NCBI GenBank assembly: GCA_002358875.1
Contig: DEPS01000145.1
Span: 1 to 20,186, forward strand
Direction of reading: 5' to 3'
DNA length: 20,186 bases
Source of the DNA: Lachnospiraceae bacterium UBA3386
Lineage (GTDB): Bacteria > Bacillota > Clostridia > Lachnospirales > Lachnospiraceae
The notes under the pieces are model-generated. The model made no database searches and had not been told where the DNA came from. It was given only the letters and a program-made list of their open reading frames with translations. Both the position numbers and the translations under genes were made by a program. Positions within the stretch are counted from its first letter, which is position 1; every line of letters begins with the position of its first letter. Positions 1 through 8,301 of this stretch are shown one piece after another.

Positions 1-3000
1 GAGAACTCCCTGGAAGGCGACTGCGAAATGCTGCCCGGCTGGGACTGGAATATCGAGAAAAGGAAGAGAGTTTACGTCAGAAATACCGCTCATCCGGATG
101 GAAATGATGAGTTTTTCGAGGTGACCGGAATCCGCTCATCGGACGAGGATGTGGTGGAAACCTATGTCAGCGAAGACGAAAATGACGAATGGCCTTTCCA
201 TTACAGAGCAAAAGCACATGGCGGAGCGACAGTTACAATCAGCTACAAAGATCTGCACAACGAGAATAAGGAACACAGCTTCGAGGTCTATGTCAAGGAG
301 GATGTATACGGAGTCAGCGTCTTTACAGAGGACGGATCTGACCGCGCCCTGCCCGGAAAGTCAATCCATTTAAAGACCAGTGCCTGGCATCACTCGGAGG
401 TGGAAGATCAGCAAGGCGTGACAGACGGTCTTACTTATGTATGGAACCTCAAAAAGGTCGACGGCAATCCGGATCCCGATCAGTTCGCGTCCCTTCAGCC
501 GTCGGAGGACGGCCTGTCGGCAGAGGTCACCTTCCGGCGCATAGCGGGAGAAGACGATGGGTTCTGGCATGAGGTTGATGCCGAGGTTCTTATTTACAAT
601 GGAACTTATTCCGAAGAGAATCCGGAAGAAAACAAGGTGGGATACGACTGCATCCGGCTTGTCATGGCAGACCAGTATATCGAGCTCTGGCCGGCAGCGA
701 TCAACAGCCGGATGGAGGTGGGAGACACTGAGGAGGTCGAAGCTCAGCTGCGTTTTTATCCCGGAACAGGTGAAAACGGATTTGACCTTGCGGATGACGT
801 CCACTATTACTGGTACTATGAAAACTGGAAGGTCCGTGTCCATGATGCAAATGACAAGCAGGTTGGAAATGAAGACGACGAAGGACATTATCAGGATTCT
901 GAGGCCAGCACCGGGTCTTCCTGTCATTTTTCCATCTACCGGCGCAGGCAGGCGGACGCTGAGATCACTCTGAAGGCCTGCTGGAAGGACGGAGCCGGAA
1001 ATGATCACTGGGAGGAGCGCAGGTTCCGGCTGGAAGAGAAAGACTACAGGGTATCTCTTGACGACAGAGGCGATAATCGTGTCTTCAGCGACGGAGACAA
1101 AACGATCGACGTCCGCGTGGAGGGAATCCCGGAGAATGCCGTTTACGGGACGGATTATCAGATCAGTGACATTGCCGTCGGTCTCTGGAGCGACAGCGAG
1201 GACGGGGACGGACGTCAGATCACAGAGCCTTACCCGGATACCGTCTATACCTTTGATCCGGGGAATGGAGGCAGCGGCATGGCCCTGACTCTCCACGGCT
1301 CTGAGCTTGCGAAGCAGGGGCTTACGGACGAGAGGCAGTTCGGCCTTTCCATGCTGCTTTCCTATAAGGGCGAGAGCCTGTGGATTGAGGAAAGCGATAT
1401 GCGTTTTATGGAGGCTGGTGCGGATTACCACGACAGGGAATGGGACCGCGAGATGCTTCCCGGCTGGGACGGAGAAATTAATCAGACATACGATGTCAAT
1501 ATAAGGAATGCAGATCATCCTGACGGGGAGGGACAGCGATATTACGTCAGGAATGTGGAGATAAAGAGCCAGGAGCCTGCAGAAGAAGGCAAAGAAGTGC
1601 TTTCTCTGGAGAAGTGCTTTGAAAATGATGATCCACAGAGCGATAACTTCTGGTGGCGGTACGAGACAAAGAACCATGGCACTGCTGTTCTTCATGTGAC
1701 CTGCCAGGATGTCCTGAATCCGGAAAAGGATTGGTCGTATGATTTCAGTGTCTATGTAAAGCAGGATGTCTACGGAGTGGACGCCCGGACACAGGACGGC
1801 GCCCGCTATATGCGCGTGCTTCCGGGAGAGACGGTCGGCGTTTCCGTAATGGATGTCTCGCATGATTCAGATGATGATGATCGGAACGGGGATATAAGCG
1901 GACTTGTATACAGGTGGGCGATCGAGGATTGCAGGGGAGACGGAAACCCGGAAAGCCCCCCTGTGAATACCTTTGCGGAAATATCCCAGGGGCAGGATCC
2001 CAGGACCGCTTTAGTGACCTTCCGTGCCCTGAAGCCGGGGGAGAGCGATGTCTGGTATGACCTGGACGCGGTGGTATATGTATATAGGGAGGAGGATCAG
2101 GAAAATCCGGTGGCGACCGATTCCCTGCGGCTTACGATGGCGGACTCCTATCTCTACATCGAACCGGCTGTGATCAGGGGGAACCTGGTCGTCGGGCAGG
2201 ATTATCCTGTCACCGCTAAGCTCCTCTCCTATTCTGTGAATGGAGGCGCCGATCCTGTTTTGCTCGGAGACGGGGAGGGCAATGGAAGTGTCCACTATTT
2301 CTGGTACTATGATTCCGATGCTGTGCAGGTTCTGGACGAGGACAATAATCAGGTCGGGAATGAGGATGAAAACGGAAATTACAAGGATTCTGAAAAAAGC
2401 ACCGGGCCGGTTCGCGGCTTCATCATCCGCCCCCTGAAAAACCAGGACACCGACATCAGCCTGGAAGCCTGCTGGACGGATGAAAACGGTGAAGAACACT
2501 GGGGAGAAAGGCGCGACTACCATCTGATCAGGAAGAATTACGACATCTGGTTTGATGAGCATGATGTCAGCGTTTATACAGATGCGTACTCTGCCTCCGG
2601 CGGCCCCCGGACCCTCTCGCTCAATACCGAAAACCCGGCCTCACTGGGGGATGACTGGGAACAGGAGATCTCCCTCGACCTGCATGTCGGGCACTGGGAT
2701 GGTGAGAAAGAAGAGTGGGGCGACACGCTCACAGAGGGGACGGATTACACGCTGGAAAAGGACGGCGGTCAGTTCCGTTTTGCGCTGACGCAGTCCTTCC
2801 TCGCGGCTATGGATCAGGCGTATCAGGCTCAGACCGGCCCGGATTACGACGAAGTCCGCCTTGTGGCCCGGATCTATCCGAAAAATCTGCCGGACGAGGA
2901 GAAAACAGAGGAAAACTGTCTCGCTGACACCGACGCATGGTTCCATGTCCGCGCCGCCAGGGAGGAATACGACAGAGAGTGGGACCGCATCATGCTGCCC

Positions 3001-6000
3001 GGCTGGAACGGGACGGTGAGAGGCTCTTACAACTGCCATGTCGAAAACAGCCAACACGAAGACGGGGAAGATTCTTCCTATATGGTCACAAAGGTCGAGG
3101 TTTTGGATGATCGGCCTCTGAATGGAGAAGGCGGAAACGTGGTCGGCGACCTGAGCAGGTGCCAGAATAATAAGGACGAAAGCGATTACTGGTGGGATTA
3201 CCGTGTGGACCACCGGGGCGAGGCGGACCTGAAGGTCACTTACAATGATATACACGGCGCTGAGAAGACCTATGTGTTTACTCTTTTTGTCGGAAATGAT
3301 GTCTATGAGGTTTATATGGACAGCACCGGCCGCGAGTACAACGGCCTGCCGGGCACAGAGATAGAGCTCAGTGCCGACGCAGTCCACAAATACCTTGATG
3401 AAAACGGTGAGTATAAAGAAGACAGGGAAAACCTTGGCTGTAGATGGTCTTTTGAGTACGGTGATAAATATGCTGAGATCACCGTCCATGAAGACGACCC
3501 TTCCAGGGCGACGCTCCGCTTCAACGATCTTCCGCAAGGTAAGGACTGGATCGATGAGGAGATCAGGGTCGGTGTGCGGATCCTGAATAAAGAGGGTGAT
3601 GATACAGAGGGATATGACGCCAGAAACTTCTGGGTGCGGAGTGATTACACCGAGATCTGGCCGCTCATGTTTGATCCCTGTCAGGATGTGGGTGTAAGTA
3701 TTAAGGATCAGAAGCTTGAAGTTCGAAGATACAGGCTCGGACAGGAAAAATATGAGATCATTGATCCGGAAAAGATCCGCTATGAGTGGCATTATGATGA
3801 GAATGTGCTGACCGTCACAGAGAATAAGGGCGGGAATCCGGTCCAGGTCCGTGACGGGGATACGGCTTTGGGTGATACCTTTACCCTGACAAGGAAGGAA
3901 GACTGGAATCACGATTATTCCGTCCGCGCATACTGGATAAACGAGAACGGAGACGAGGAAAATATCTGGGCTGATTATCAGCTTTGGGAGATCCATTACG
4001 ACTATGAATTCCTGACAGGCGGGCAGCCGGTCGGAGACGATGAGAAGCTTAGGGACGACGAAGAGAAGACCTACGCGCTTGATGTGCAGAACCTCGGCGG
4101 CTTTGGAGGGGATATTTTCTATGTCGTTGACTACAGGGCGGCTGACAGTAAAGAGCAGGCAGGAGACCTTCTGAACGGCCTTGAGGAAGGCAGAGATTAT
4201 TTCATCAATGATGATGAAGGCGGCGCGGTCTATGTGAATATGATCGAGGGCGTGGATTATAAGATCGACTATGAGAAGAACACGGTCACCCTTATTGGAG
4301 ACCTGATCGAACGGAAAACACGCAGATCAGTCTGCGGTGATCCGCAGTTCAAACAGGAATTCTACATGGGGGCACTGCTGTTCTGCCAGGGGAAAAATAT
4401 TGAAAGCAGGTGGAACAGGATCCTTCTTGAAAGGACCGGAAAAGATACCCAGAATATCCGGGCTGCAGATGTCTTACTTACAATGTTTGATCAGCCTGCC
4501 ATCAGTGTCGAAGGCGCAGCGGGCGGTCTGACTTACGAGAGCAGCGACGAAAGCATCGTCAGGGTCAGCGAAGATGGAAAACTCATTCCTGTTGCGGAGG
4601 GCAGCGCCGTGATCGGGGTAAAAGCCACGGCGACGGATGACTACAGACCCGGAAGGACGAGTTTTACTGTCACAGTAAGGAAGCTGTCCCTTGCTGATCC
4701 GAAAGTCACGCTGACGGTCCAGGTGCCGGCCGGGGGCTATACCTATGACGGAAAGGAAAAGACTCCGGAAGCGGCCCTGACCTACGGAGGAAAGGCCCTC
4801 ACCCGAGGGACGGATTATTCCATTTCCTATAGTGCAAATAAGGATGCAGGAACCGCCCGCGTTACGGCGAAAGGAACGGGGAACTGCGAGGGAACGGTCA
4901 CAAAAGATTTTACGATCAGCAAAGCTTCCCAAAACATTGCGGCTTCCGACATATCCCTGACGTATGGGGACAGCGGCAGCATCAGGGTGACGGGAAATCA
5001 GGGAGCTTTGTCCTTCACGAGCCTTGACACAAAAGTTGCTGTAGTGGATGCTTCCGGCAAAGTTACCGCGGAAGGAGCCGGAACGGCAAAGATCCGGATC
5101 ACGGCAGGAGAGAAGGGTAATTACAAAACAACAACAAAAGAGATCACTGTAACTGTCACAAAGAAGGCACAGAGTATTTCTGTCCCCGATCTTTCCCTGA
5201 CTTATCCAAACGGCGGCAGTATCAAGGTAACGGGGAATCAGGGCACTTTGTCCTTCACAAGCCTTAACACAAAGGTTGCCGCGGTGGATGCTTCCGGAAA
5301 GGTCACAGCAAAGGGAGCAGGAACGGCAAAGATCCGGATCACGGCGGCGGAAACGCCGAACTTTACCTCCGTGTCGAAAGAGATCACTGTGACGGTAGCC
5401 AGGGGGAAACAGAGTGTAACGTTAAAATCCTCTGCAGCATCTGTGGCCGCAGGTAAGAGCGTGTCTGTGACGGCAGCCGGTGCAAAGGGGAAACTGACAT
5501 ATTCTTCCTCCAAGAAGGCAGTGGCGACAGTTACATCGAAAGGAAAAGTCACAGCAATTAAGGTTGGAACCGTAAAGATCACTGTAAAAGCGGCCGCCAC
5601 TGCAAATTATGAGGAGGCTTCTGCGGCAGTTACGATCAAGGTGGTCCCGGGAGCCACGGCTTCCATAACCGCAGTAAACCAGGCAAAGGGAATAAAGCTG
5701 TCCTGGGAGAAGGTTGCCGGAGCGACAGGCTTCCTCATTTATCGAGGCAAGGAAAAGATCGCGACGATCGGGAAGGGCTCGACCACTACCTTTACGGATA
5801 AAAAGATTACCAGTAAAAACAATGGCGGGAAATTCACTTACAAGATCATTGCAAAGGCCTCGACAGGAAACAGTACGCTTTCCAAATCCCTGACGACATA
5901 TTTCGTCCTGCCTTCTGTACTTAAATCTGCAAAGAGCACTGCAGCGGGAAAAGCGATTGTGTCCTGGGAGAAGAACAAGGCCGCCGACGGTTATGAGATC

Positions 6001-6189
6001 CAATACACCCTGAAGAAGAATCTCACCGGTGGAAAGATTGCTCCGGCGAAAAAGGCGAATTCTTCTATAATGCTTAAAAATCTCTCTTCAGGAAAGCAGT
6101 ATTATGTTCGGGTCCGGGCTTACATCCAGAAAGGAAAGACGAAATATTACTCAGCCTGGAGCGGGGCAGGGAAGGTTAAGATCAAGTAA
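1..6189 (+). CDS. Giant repetitive cell-surface protein, 5'-truncated (Big_2/YDG/FN3 C-terminus)
   Basis: The reading frame is open from base 1, so the true start lies upstream; over 2,060 codons are visible. Three long acidic repeats each begin with a motif like REWDRxMLPGW(D/N)G, at about 28, 1453 and 2992. The third ends near 4420 in a degenerate SRWNRILLERTG. Shared internal motifs include DVYGV, HYYWYY/HYFWYY and QVGNEDExGxYxDSExSTG. After this come an Ig-like (Big_2) domain (about 4420-4683), a YDG/MBG-type domain (4684-4923), three Big_2-like repeats (4924-5646) and two fibronectin-like domains (5650-5910, 5911-6186). The repeats are rich in Asp and Glu, whereas the C-terminal third is rich in Lys, Thr and Ala. 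There is no LPXTG signal or C-terminal membrane anchor, so attachment must lie upstream or be non-covalent. An extracellular adhesive or structural role is inferred from the Ig/FN3 tail. I do not recognise the ~480-residue repeat as a named family. Confidence 0.85.
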   Translation, partial: ENSLEGDCEMLPGWDWNIEKRKRVYVRNTAHPDGNDEFFEVTGIRSSDEDVVETYVSEDENDEWPFHYRAKAHGGATVTISYKDLHNENKEHSFEVYVKEDVYGVSVFTEDGSDRALPGKSIHLKTSAWHHSEVEDQQGVTDGLTYVWNLKKVDGNPDPDQFASLQPSEDGLSAEVTFRRIAGEDDGFWHEVDAEVLIYNGTYSEENPEENKVGYDCIRLVMADQYIELWPAAINSRMEVGDTEEVEAQLRFYPGTGENGFDLADDVHYYWYYENWKVRVHDANDKQVGNEDDEGHYQDSEASTGSSCHFSIYRRRQADAEITLKACWKDGAGNDHWEERRFRLEEKDYRVSLDDRGDNRVFSDGDKTIDVRVEGIPENAVYGTDYQISDIAVGLWSDSEDGDGRQITEPYPDTVYTFDPGNGGSGMALTLHGSELAKQGLTDERQFGLSMLLSYKGESLWIEESDMRFMEAGADYHDREWDREMLPGWDGEINQTYDVNIRNADHPDGEGQRYYVRNVEIKSQEPAEEGKEVLSLEKCFENDDPQSDNFWWRYETKNHGTAVLHVTCQDVLNPEKDWSYDFSVYVKQDVYGVDARTQDGARYMRVLPGETVGVSVMDVSHDSDDDDRNGDISGLVYRWAIEDCRGDGNPESPPVNTFAEISQGQDPRTALVTFRALKPGESDVWYDLDAVVYVYREEDQENPVATDSLRLTMADSYLYIEPAVIRGNLVVGQDYPVTAKLLSYSVNGGADPVLLGDGEGNGSVHYFWYYDSDAVQVLDEDNNQVGNEDENGNYKDSEKSTGPVRGFIIRPLKNQDTDISLEACWTDENGEEHWGERRDYHLIRKNYDIWFDEHDVSVYTDAYSASGGPRTLSLNTENPASLGDDWEQEISLDLHVGHWDGEKEEWGDTLTEGTDYTLEKDGGQFRFALTQSFLAAMDQAYQAQTGPDYDEVRLVARIYPKNLPDEEKTEENCLADTDAWFHVRAAREEYDREWDRIMLPGWNGTVRGSYNCHVENSQHEDGEDSSYMVTKVEVLDDRPLNGEGGNVVGDLSRCQNNKDESDYWWDYRVDHRGEADLKVTYNDIHGAEKTYVFTLFVGNDVYEVYMDSTGREYNGLPGTEIELSADAVHKYLDENGEYKEDRENLGCRWSFEYGDKYAEITVHEDDPSRATLRFNDLPQGKDWIDEEIRVGVRILNKEGDDTEGYDARNFWVRSDYTEIWPLMFDPCQDVGVSIKDQKLEVRRYRLGQEKYEIIDPEKIRYEWHYDENVLTVTENKGGNPVQVRDGDTALGDTFTLTRKEDWNHDYSVRAYWINENGDEENIWADYQLWEIHYDYEFLTGGQPVGDDEKLRDDEEKTYALDVQNLGGFGGDIFYVVDYRAADSKEQAGDLLNGLEEGRDYFINDDEGGAVYVNMIEGVDYKIDYEKNTVTLIGDLIERKTRRSVCGDPQFKQEFYMGALLFCQGKNIESRWNRILLERTGKDTQNIRAADVLLTMFDQPAISVEGAAGGLTYESSDESIVRVSEDGKLIPVAEGSAVIGVKATATDDYRPGRTSFTVTVRKLSLADPKVTLTVQVPAGGYTYDGKEKTPEAALTYGGKALTRGTDYSISYSANKDAGTARVTAKGTGNCEGTVTKDFTISKASQNIAASDISLTYGDSGSIRVTGNQGALSFTSLDTKVAVVDASGKVTAEGAGTAKIRITAGEKGNYKTTTKEITVTVTKKAQSISVPDLSLTYPNGGSIKVTGNQGTLSFTSLNTKVAAVDASGKVTAKGAGTAKIRITAAETPNFTSVSKEITVTVARGKQSVTLKSSAASVAAGKSVSVTAAGAKGKLTYSSSKKAVATVTSKGKVTAIKVGTVKITVKAAATANYEEASAAVTIKVVPGATASITAVNQAKGIKLSWEKVAGATGFLIYRGKEKIATIGKGSTTTFTDKKITSKNNGGKFTYKIIAKASTGNSTLSKSLTTYFVLPSVLKSAKSTAAGKAIVSWEKNKAADGYEIQYTLKKNLTGGKIAPAKKANSSIMLKNLSSGKQYYVRVRAYIQKGKTKYYSAWSGAGKVKIK
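28..4420 (+). repeat. Three tandem ~475-513-residue protein repeats
   Basis: Within the surface protein, MLPGW recurs at 28, 1453 and 2992, giving units of 475, 513 and about 476 residues. The order of conserved motifs is the same in each: MLPGW, an (N)xxHxDG motif, DVYG/DVYE, a second LPG motif, a WP or EPA motif, then HYYWYY or YEWHYD. Identity between copies is moderate rather than near-perfect at DNA level, so these are old duplications rather than recent expansions. Confidence 0.8.
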
Positions 6190-6323
6190 AGCTTTATCCG
6201 GATCAGGACGGATCACAGCTGATCCCGGGGGCTGATCATCCTGGTCTTATGAGGAAGCTGAAAAAGAATGGCGCTGCATGCCATGTTTTGAACAGTGACC
6301 GGTAACCGGATATTTCGGCAGAC

Positions 6324-6358
6324 AAAAAAAGCAGGTGCATTTTGCATCTGCTTTTTTT
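6324..6358. terminator. Bidirectional intrinsic terminator between convergent genes
   Basis: A 10-bp stem (AGCAGGTGCA at 6330-6339 with TGCATCTGCT at 6343-6352, one G-T wobble) encloses a TTT loop. Seven A residues lie to its left and seven T residues to its right. It can therefore stop transcripts from the surface-protein gene on the + strand and from the membrane-protein gene on the - strand. The rest of the gap from 6190 to 6403 shows nothing convincing. Confidence 0.88.
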
Positions 6359-6403
6359 CTGTCCTTTATCAGAGCATGTTTTTTGTAATCCGGATCTGCA
6401 CGC

Positions 6404-7939
6404 TCAGGGGTTCTCGGCGTTTAGAAAATAAAAACCGGCGGCTGTGCTGAATACGGCTGCTGTGACAGGGTAGGCGGTGCAGAAGAAGGACTGCCCCAAA
6501 TATGCTGCCAGAGGGAAGAACCAGACTGCCCTGCAGCCTTTCCAGAGGCTGTTTTTTATAAACAGGTAAATGCAGTATCCCCAGAACAGAAGATAGAGCA
6601 AAAAGCCGATCGTTCCCTGGGTGAGAAGAACATGGAGGGGCTCGCAGTGGGCCGAAACGACGTTGATGCCCGGATCGACTCTGAGCCTGGCATAAAGAAT
6701 GGCGGTCATTTCAGGACCGATCCCCGTCATTTTTCGAGAGAACGGATATTTAAGGAACTCTTCCCATCCAATCCTCCAGATAAGGCCGCGCCTGGTCCCC
6801 CAGGAGTCGGAAAAATGACCGGCTGTGTAGACGATCCAGACGATGATGGACCCAAGGATCAGAGCCTGCAGAAGGAAGGAGAGAATGCGCGGCGCGTTAT
6901 TTTTGCAGGGGCTCTCTGTGTCTGATGTGAAATGGTTTTTTGAAAAGAAAAACAAAAGAACGCCTGCCAGAGAAAAGGCGGCCCCTCCCGCCAAAGAGAA
7001 TACAGAGGCGGAAAAACCGTGGAGGTTGGACAGTCTTGCAGAAAATACAGACATTTCCTGCGCACCAAAGAGGATAAAGCCAAAGAAAAAAAGGAGGACT
7101 GAGGCGCGCCGGGCCCGCTGCTGTCTGTCCAGTACGAACGGGATCATGAACAGCATGCAGATTCCCAGGCCGGCATAGACGCTGTCACTGTCCGCGATGG
7201 CACAGCAGAAAAGCCCCAGGACAGACAAAAAACCGAGAAGAAGAATATGGGGAAGCTTTCTGCTTTCCATAAAAAGCCCCCAGATAAAAGGGAGAATAAG
7301 ACACAGATATCCGGAAAAGGAATTTTTCTGTCCGATGGTGGAAAGATAAGAAAAGTAGAAGCCGCGGTCGATTTTTGAAAGAAATCCGAAGGGATCAAAG
7401 CCTGCAGCCTGAATGACTGCAAAAAGAAAGATCAGGCCTGTCACTATGAAAAAAGCCGCGGAAAATACCCTGACCGCTTTGCCGGTCAGTCCGGATTCGG
7501 GAAGGCCTTCGATAATTCTCTGCGGCAGGAAGAAAATGATGCAGATAGTGCTGCAGACTGCTGTAGAGATCAGAAGCGAACCGACGGACCAGCCGATAGT
7601 CCCCCAAAAAGAGGAACCTGCATCCGGGGAGAGGCGGGAGGACAGAAGGGACCAGAGGGCGACCGCCGACAGGACAGGCAGTGAGAGCCTTATATGGGGG
7701 CCTTTGTCCCGGGCCCGGACCTTCAGGAAAACAGATGCAGCTGCAAGAATACCCGCTGGTATAAGTGCGGGGAGGGCGAGATGCAGATAGACGGATGCTT
7801 TTGTTCCGATCAGAGAATTGTATCCTCCCCTCGCGTAGAGAGGGACCACGAGCACGGAGACCGCAGTCAGCCAGAGCGCGATCCACGTTTTTCCCTTATC
7901 TATGAGAGAGGGTATTGTACTGCCGTTTTCTGTATTCAT
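6404..7939 (-). CDS. O-antigen ligase / Wzy-like polytopic membrane protein
   Basis: This is a very hydrophobic protein of 511 residues with roughly a dozen predicted membrane spans. The C-terminal half carries the Wzy_C/O-antigen ligase pattern: a GTRRGLIWR...WEEFLKYP...GIGPEM segment at about residues 380-410, an extracytoplasmic loop with SAHCEPLHVL (His at 431), then GTIGFLLYLL. Family members move or polymerise lipid-linked glycans at the outer face of the membrane. In a Gram-positive host the likely product is an exopolysaccharide or wall glycan, which is inference. The usual motif is AHNxxL; here Asn is replaced by Cys. I start it at the ATG at 7939 because AAGGA lies 6-7 bases upstream; an in-frame ATG 11 codons earlier (7972) has no such site. 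No other glycan genes lie beside it. It converges on the surface-protein gene and diverges from the fusion gene. Confidence 0.78.
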   Translation of the reverse strand: MNTENGSTIPSLIDKGKTWIALWLTAVSVLVVPLYARGGYNSLIGTKASVYLHLALPALIPAGILAAASVFLKVRARDKGPHIRLSLPVLSAVALWSLLSSRLSPDAGSSFWGTIGWSVGSLLISTAVCSTICIIFFLPQRIIEGLPESGLTGKAVRVFSAAFFIVTGLIFLFAVIQAAGFDPFGFLSKIDRGFYFSYLSTIGQKNSFSGYLCLILPFIWGLFMESRKLPHILLLGFLSVLGLFCCAIADSDSVYAGLGICMLFMIPFVLDRQQRARRASVLLFFFGFILFGAQEMSVFSARLSNLHGFSASVFSLAGGAAFSLAGVLLFFFSKNHFTSDTESPCKNNAPRILSFLLQALILGSIIVWIVYTAGHFSDSWGTRRGLIWRIGWEEFLKYPFSRKMTGIGPEMTAILYARLRVDPGINVVSAHCEPLHVLLTQGTIGFLLYLLFWGYCIYLFIKNSLWKGCRAVWFFPLAAYLGQSFFCTAYPVTAAVFSTAAGFYFLNAENP

Positions 7940-7998
7940 TATGTTTTCCTTATAATCATGCAGTTTTATCATGCGGTTTTGCGGTCCGGATGACTAAC

Positions 7999-8027
7999 AG
8001 TATATCGCTGATTGCAGAAGCTGACAA
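7999..8027 (-). promoter_or_regulatory. Sigma-A-type promoter of the O-antigen ligase-like gene
   Basis: Read on the - strand, TTGTCA (8027-8022) is followed by exactly 17 bases and then TATACT (8004-7999). Each hexamer matches consensus at 5 of 6 positions. The predicted transcript start near 7992 gives a leader of about 53 bases before the ATG at 7939. Confidence 0.7.
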
Positions 8028-8171
8028 TGTACTGGCAGGGTTTTTCCGGTTTTCAAAAGATGGACAGTTACTTTTCACGGTGCACCGGATTCGAGGTGTT
8101 TTCACATATGCGCAGCATGTGTTGCGTTTCCTCAGCGCAAAAACCCGAGTTGAACGTTGGACAGGCTTTCC

Positions 8172-8200
8172 TTTACACCTGTCCGCTGATGTGTTAAGAT
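8172..8200 (+). promoter_or_regulatory. Candidate promoter of the NifX-FKBP fusion gene
   Basis: TTTACA (8172-8177), a 17-base spacer, and TAAGAT (8195-8200) preceded by TGT, which forms an extended -10 element. A start near 8207 would give a leader of about 95 bases. The 7940-8301 gap otherwise holds the divergent promoter at 7999-8027 and the hairpins at 8230-8286; I see no gene in it. Confidence 0.5.
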
Positions 8201-8229
8201 AAACAAATCTTTGCGCAATTCTACAAAAA

Positions 8230-8286
8230 TGTCCCGGAGATCTTTTCCCGGGAAACCGTTTCCCGGCCTGATGAGCTGCCGGGACA
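8230..8286 (+). promoter_or_regulatory. Structured 5' leader ending at the ribosome binding site
   Basis: Two nested perfect 8-bp stems are present. The outer is TGTCCCGG (8230-8237) with CCGGGACA (8279-8286). The inner is CCGGGAAA (8248-8255) with TTTCCCGG (8259-8266), around a 3-base CCG loop. TTTCCCGGGAAA (8244-8255) is also a 12-bp palindrome, giving an alternative pairing. The outer helix ends one base before AAGGAG (8288-8293), the site for the ATG at 8302. It matches no riboswitch class I can name. A role in controlling translation is inferred. Confidence 0.5.
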
Positions 8287-8301
8287 GAAGGAGATTGGAA
8301 A

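Noticed and set aside
370..1863. Long open frame on the - strand opposite the surface protein
   Set aside because: No ribosome binding site or recognisable domain. It mirrors the repeat coding pattern of the + strand gene, and similar antisense frames occur at 2011-2562 and 2641-3996.
5911..6189. C-terminal sorting signal on the surface protein
   Set aside because: The protein ends in a basic FN3-like domain with no LPXTG, hydrophobic span or S-layer repeat.
6249..6305. 18-codon ORF after the surface-protein gene
   Set aside because: No ribosome binding site, very short, and placed just before the terminator.
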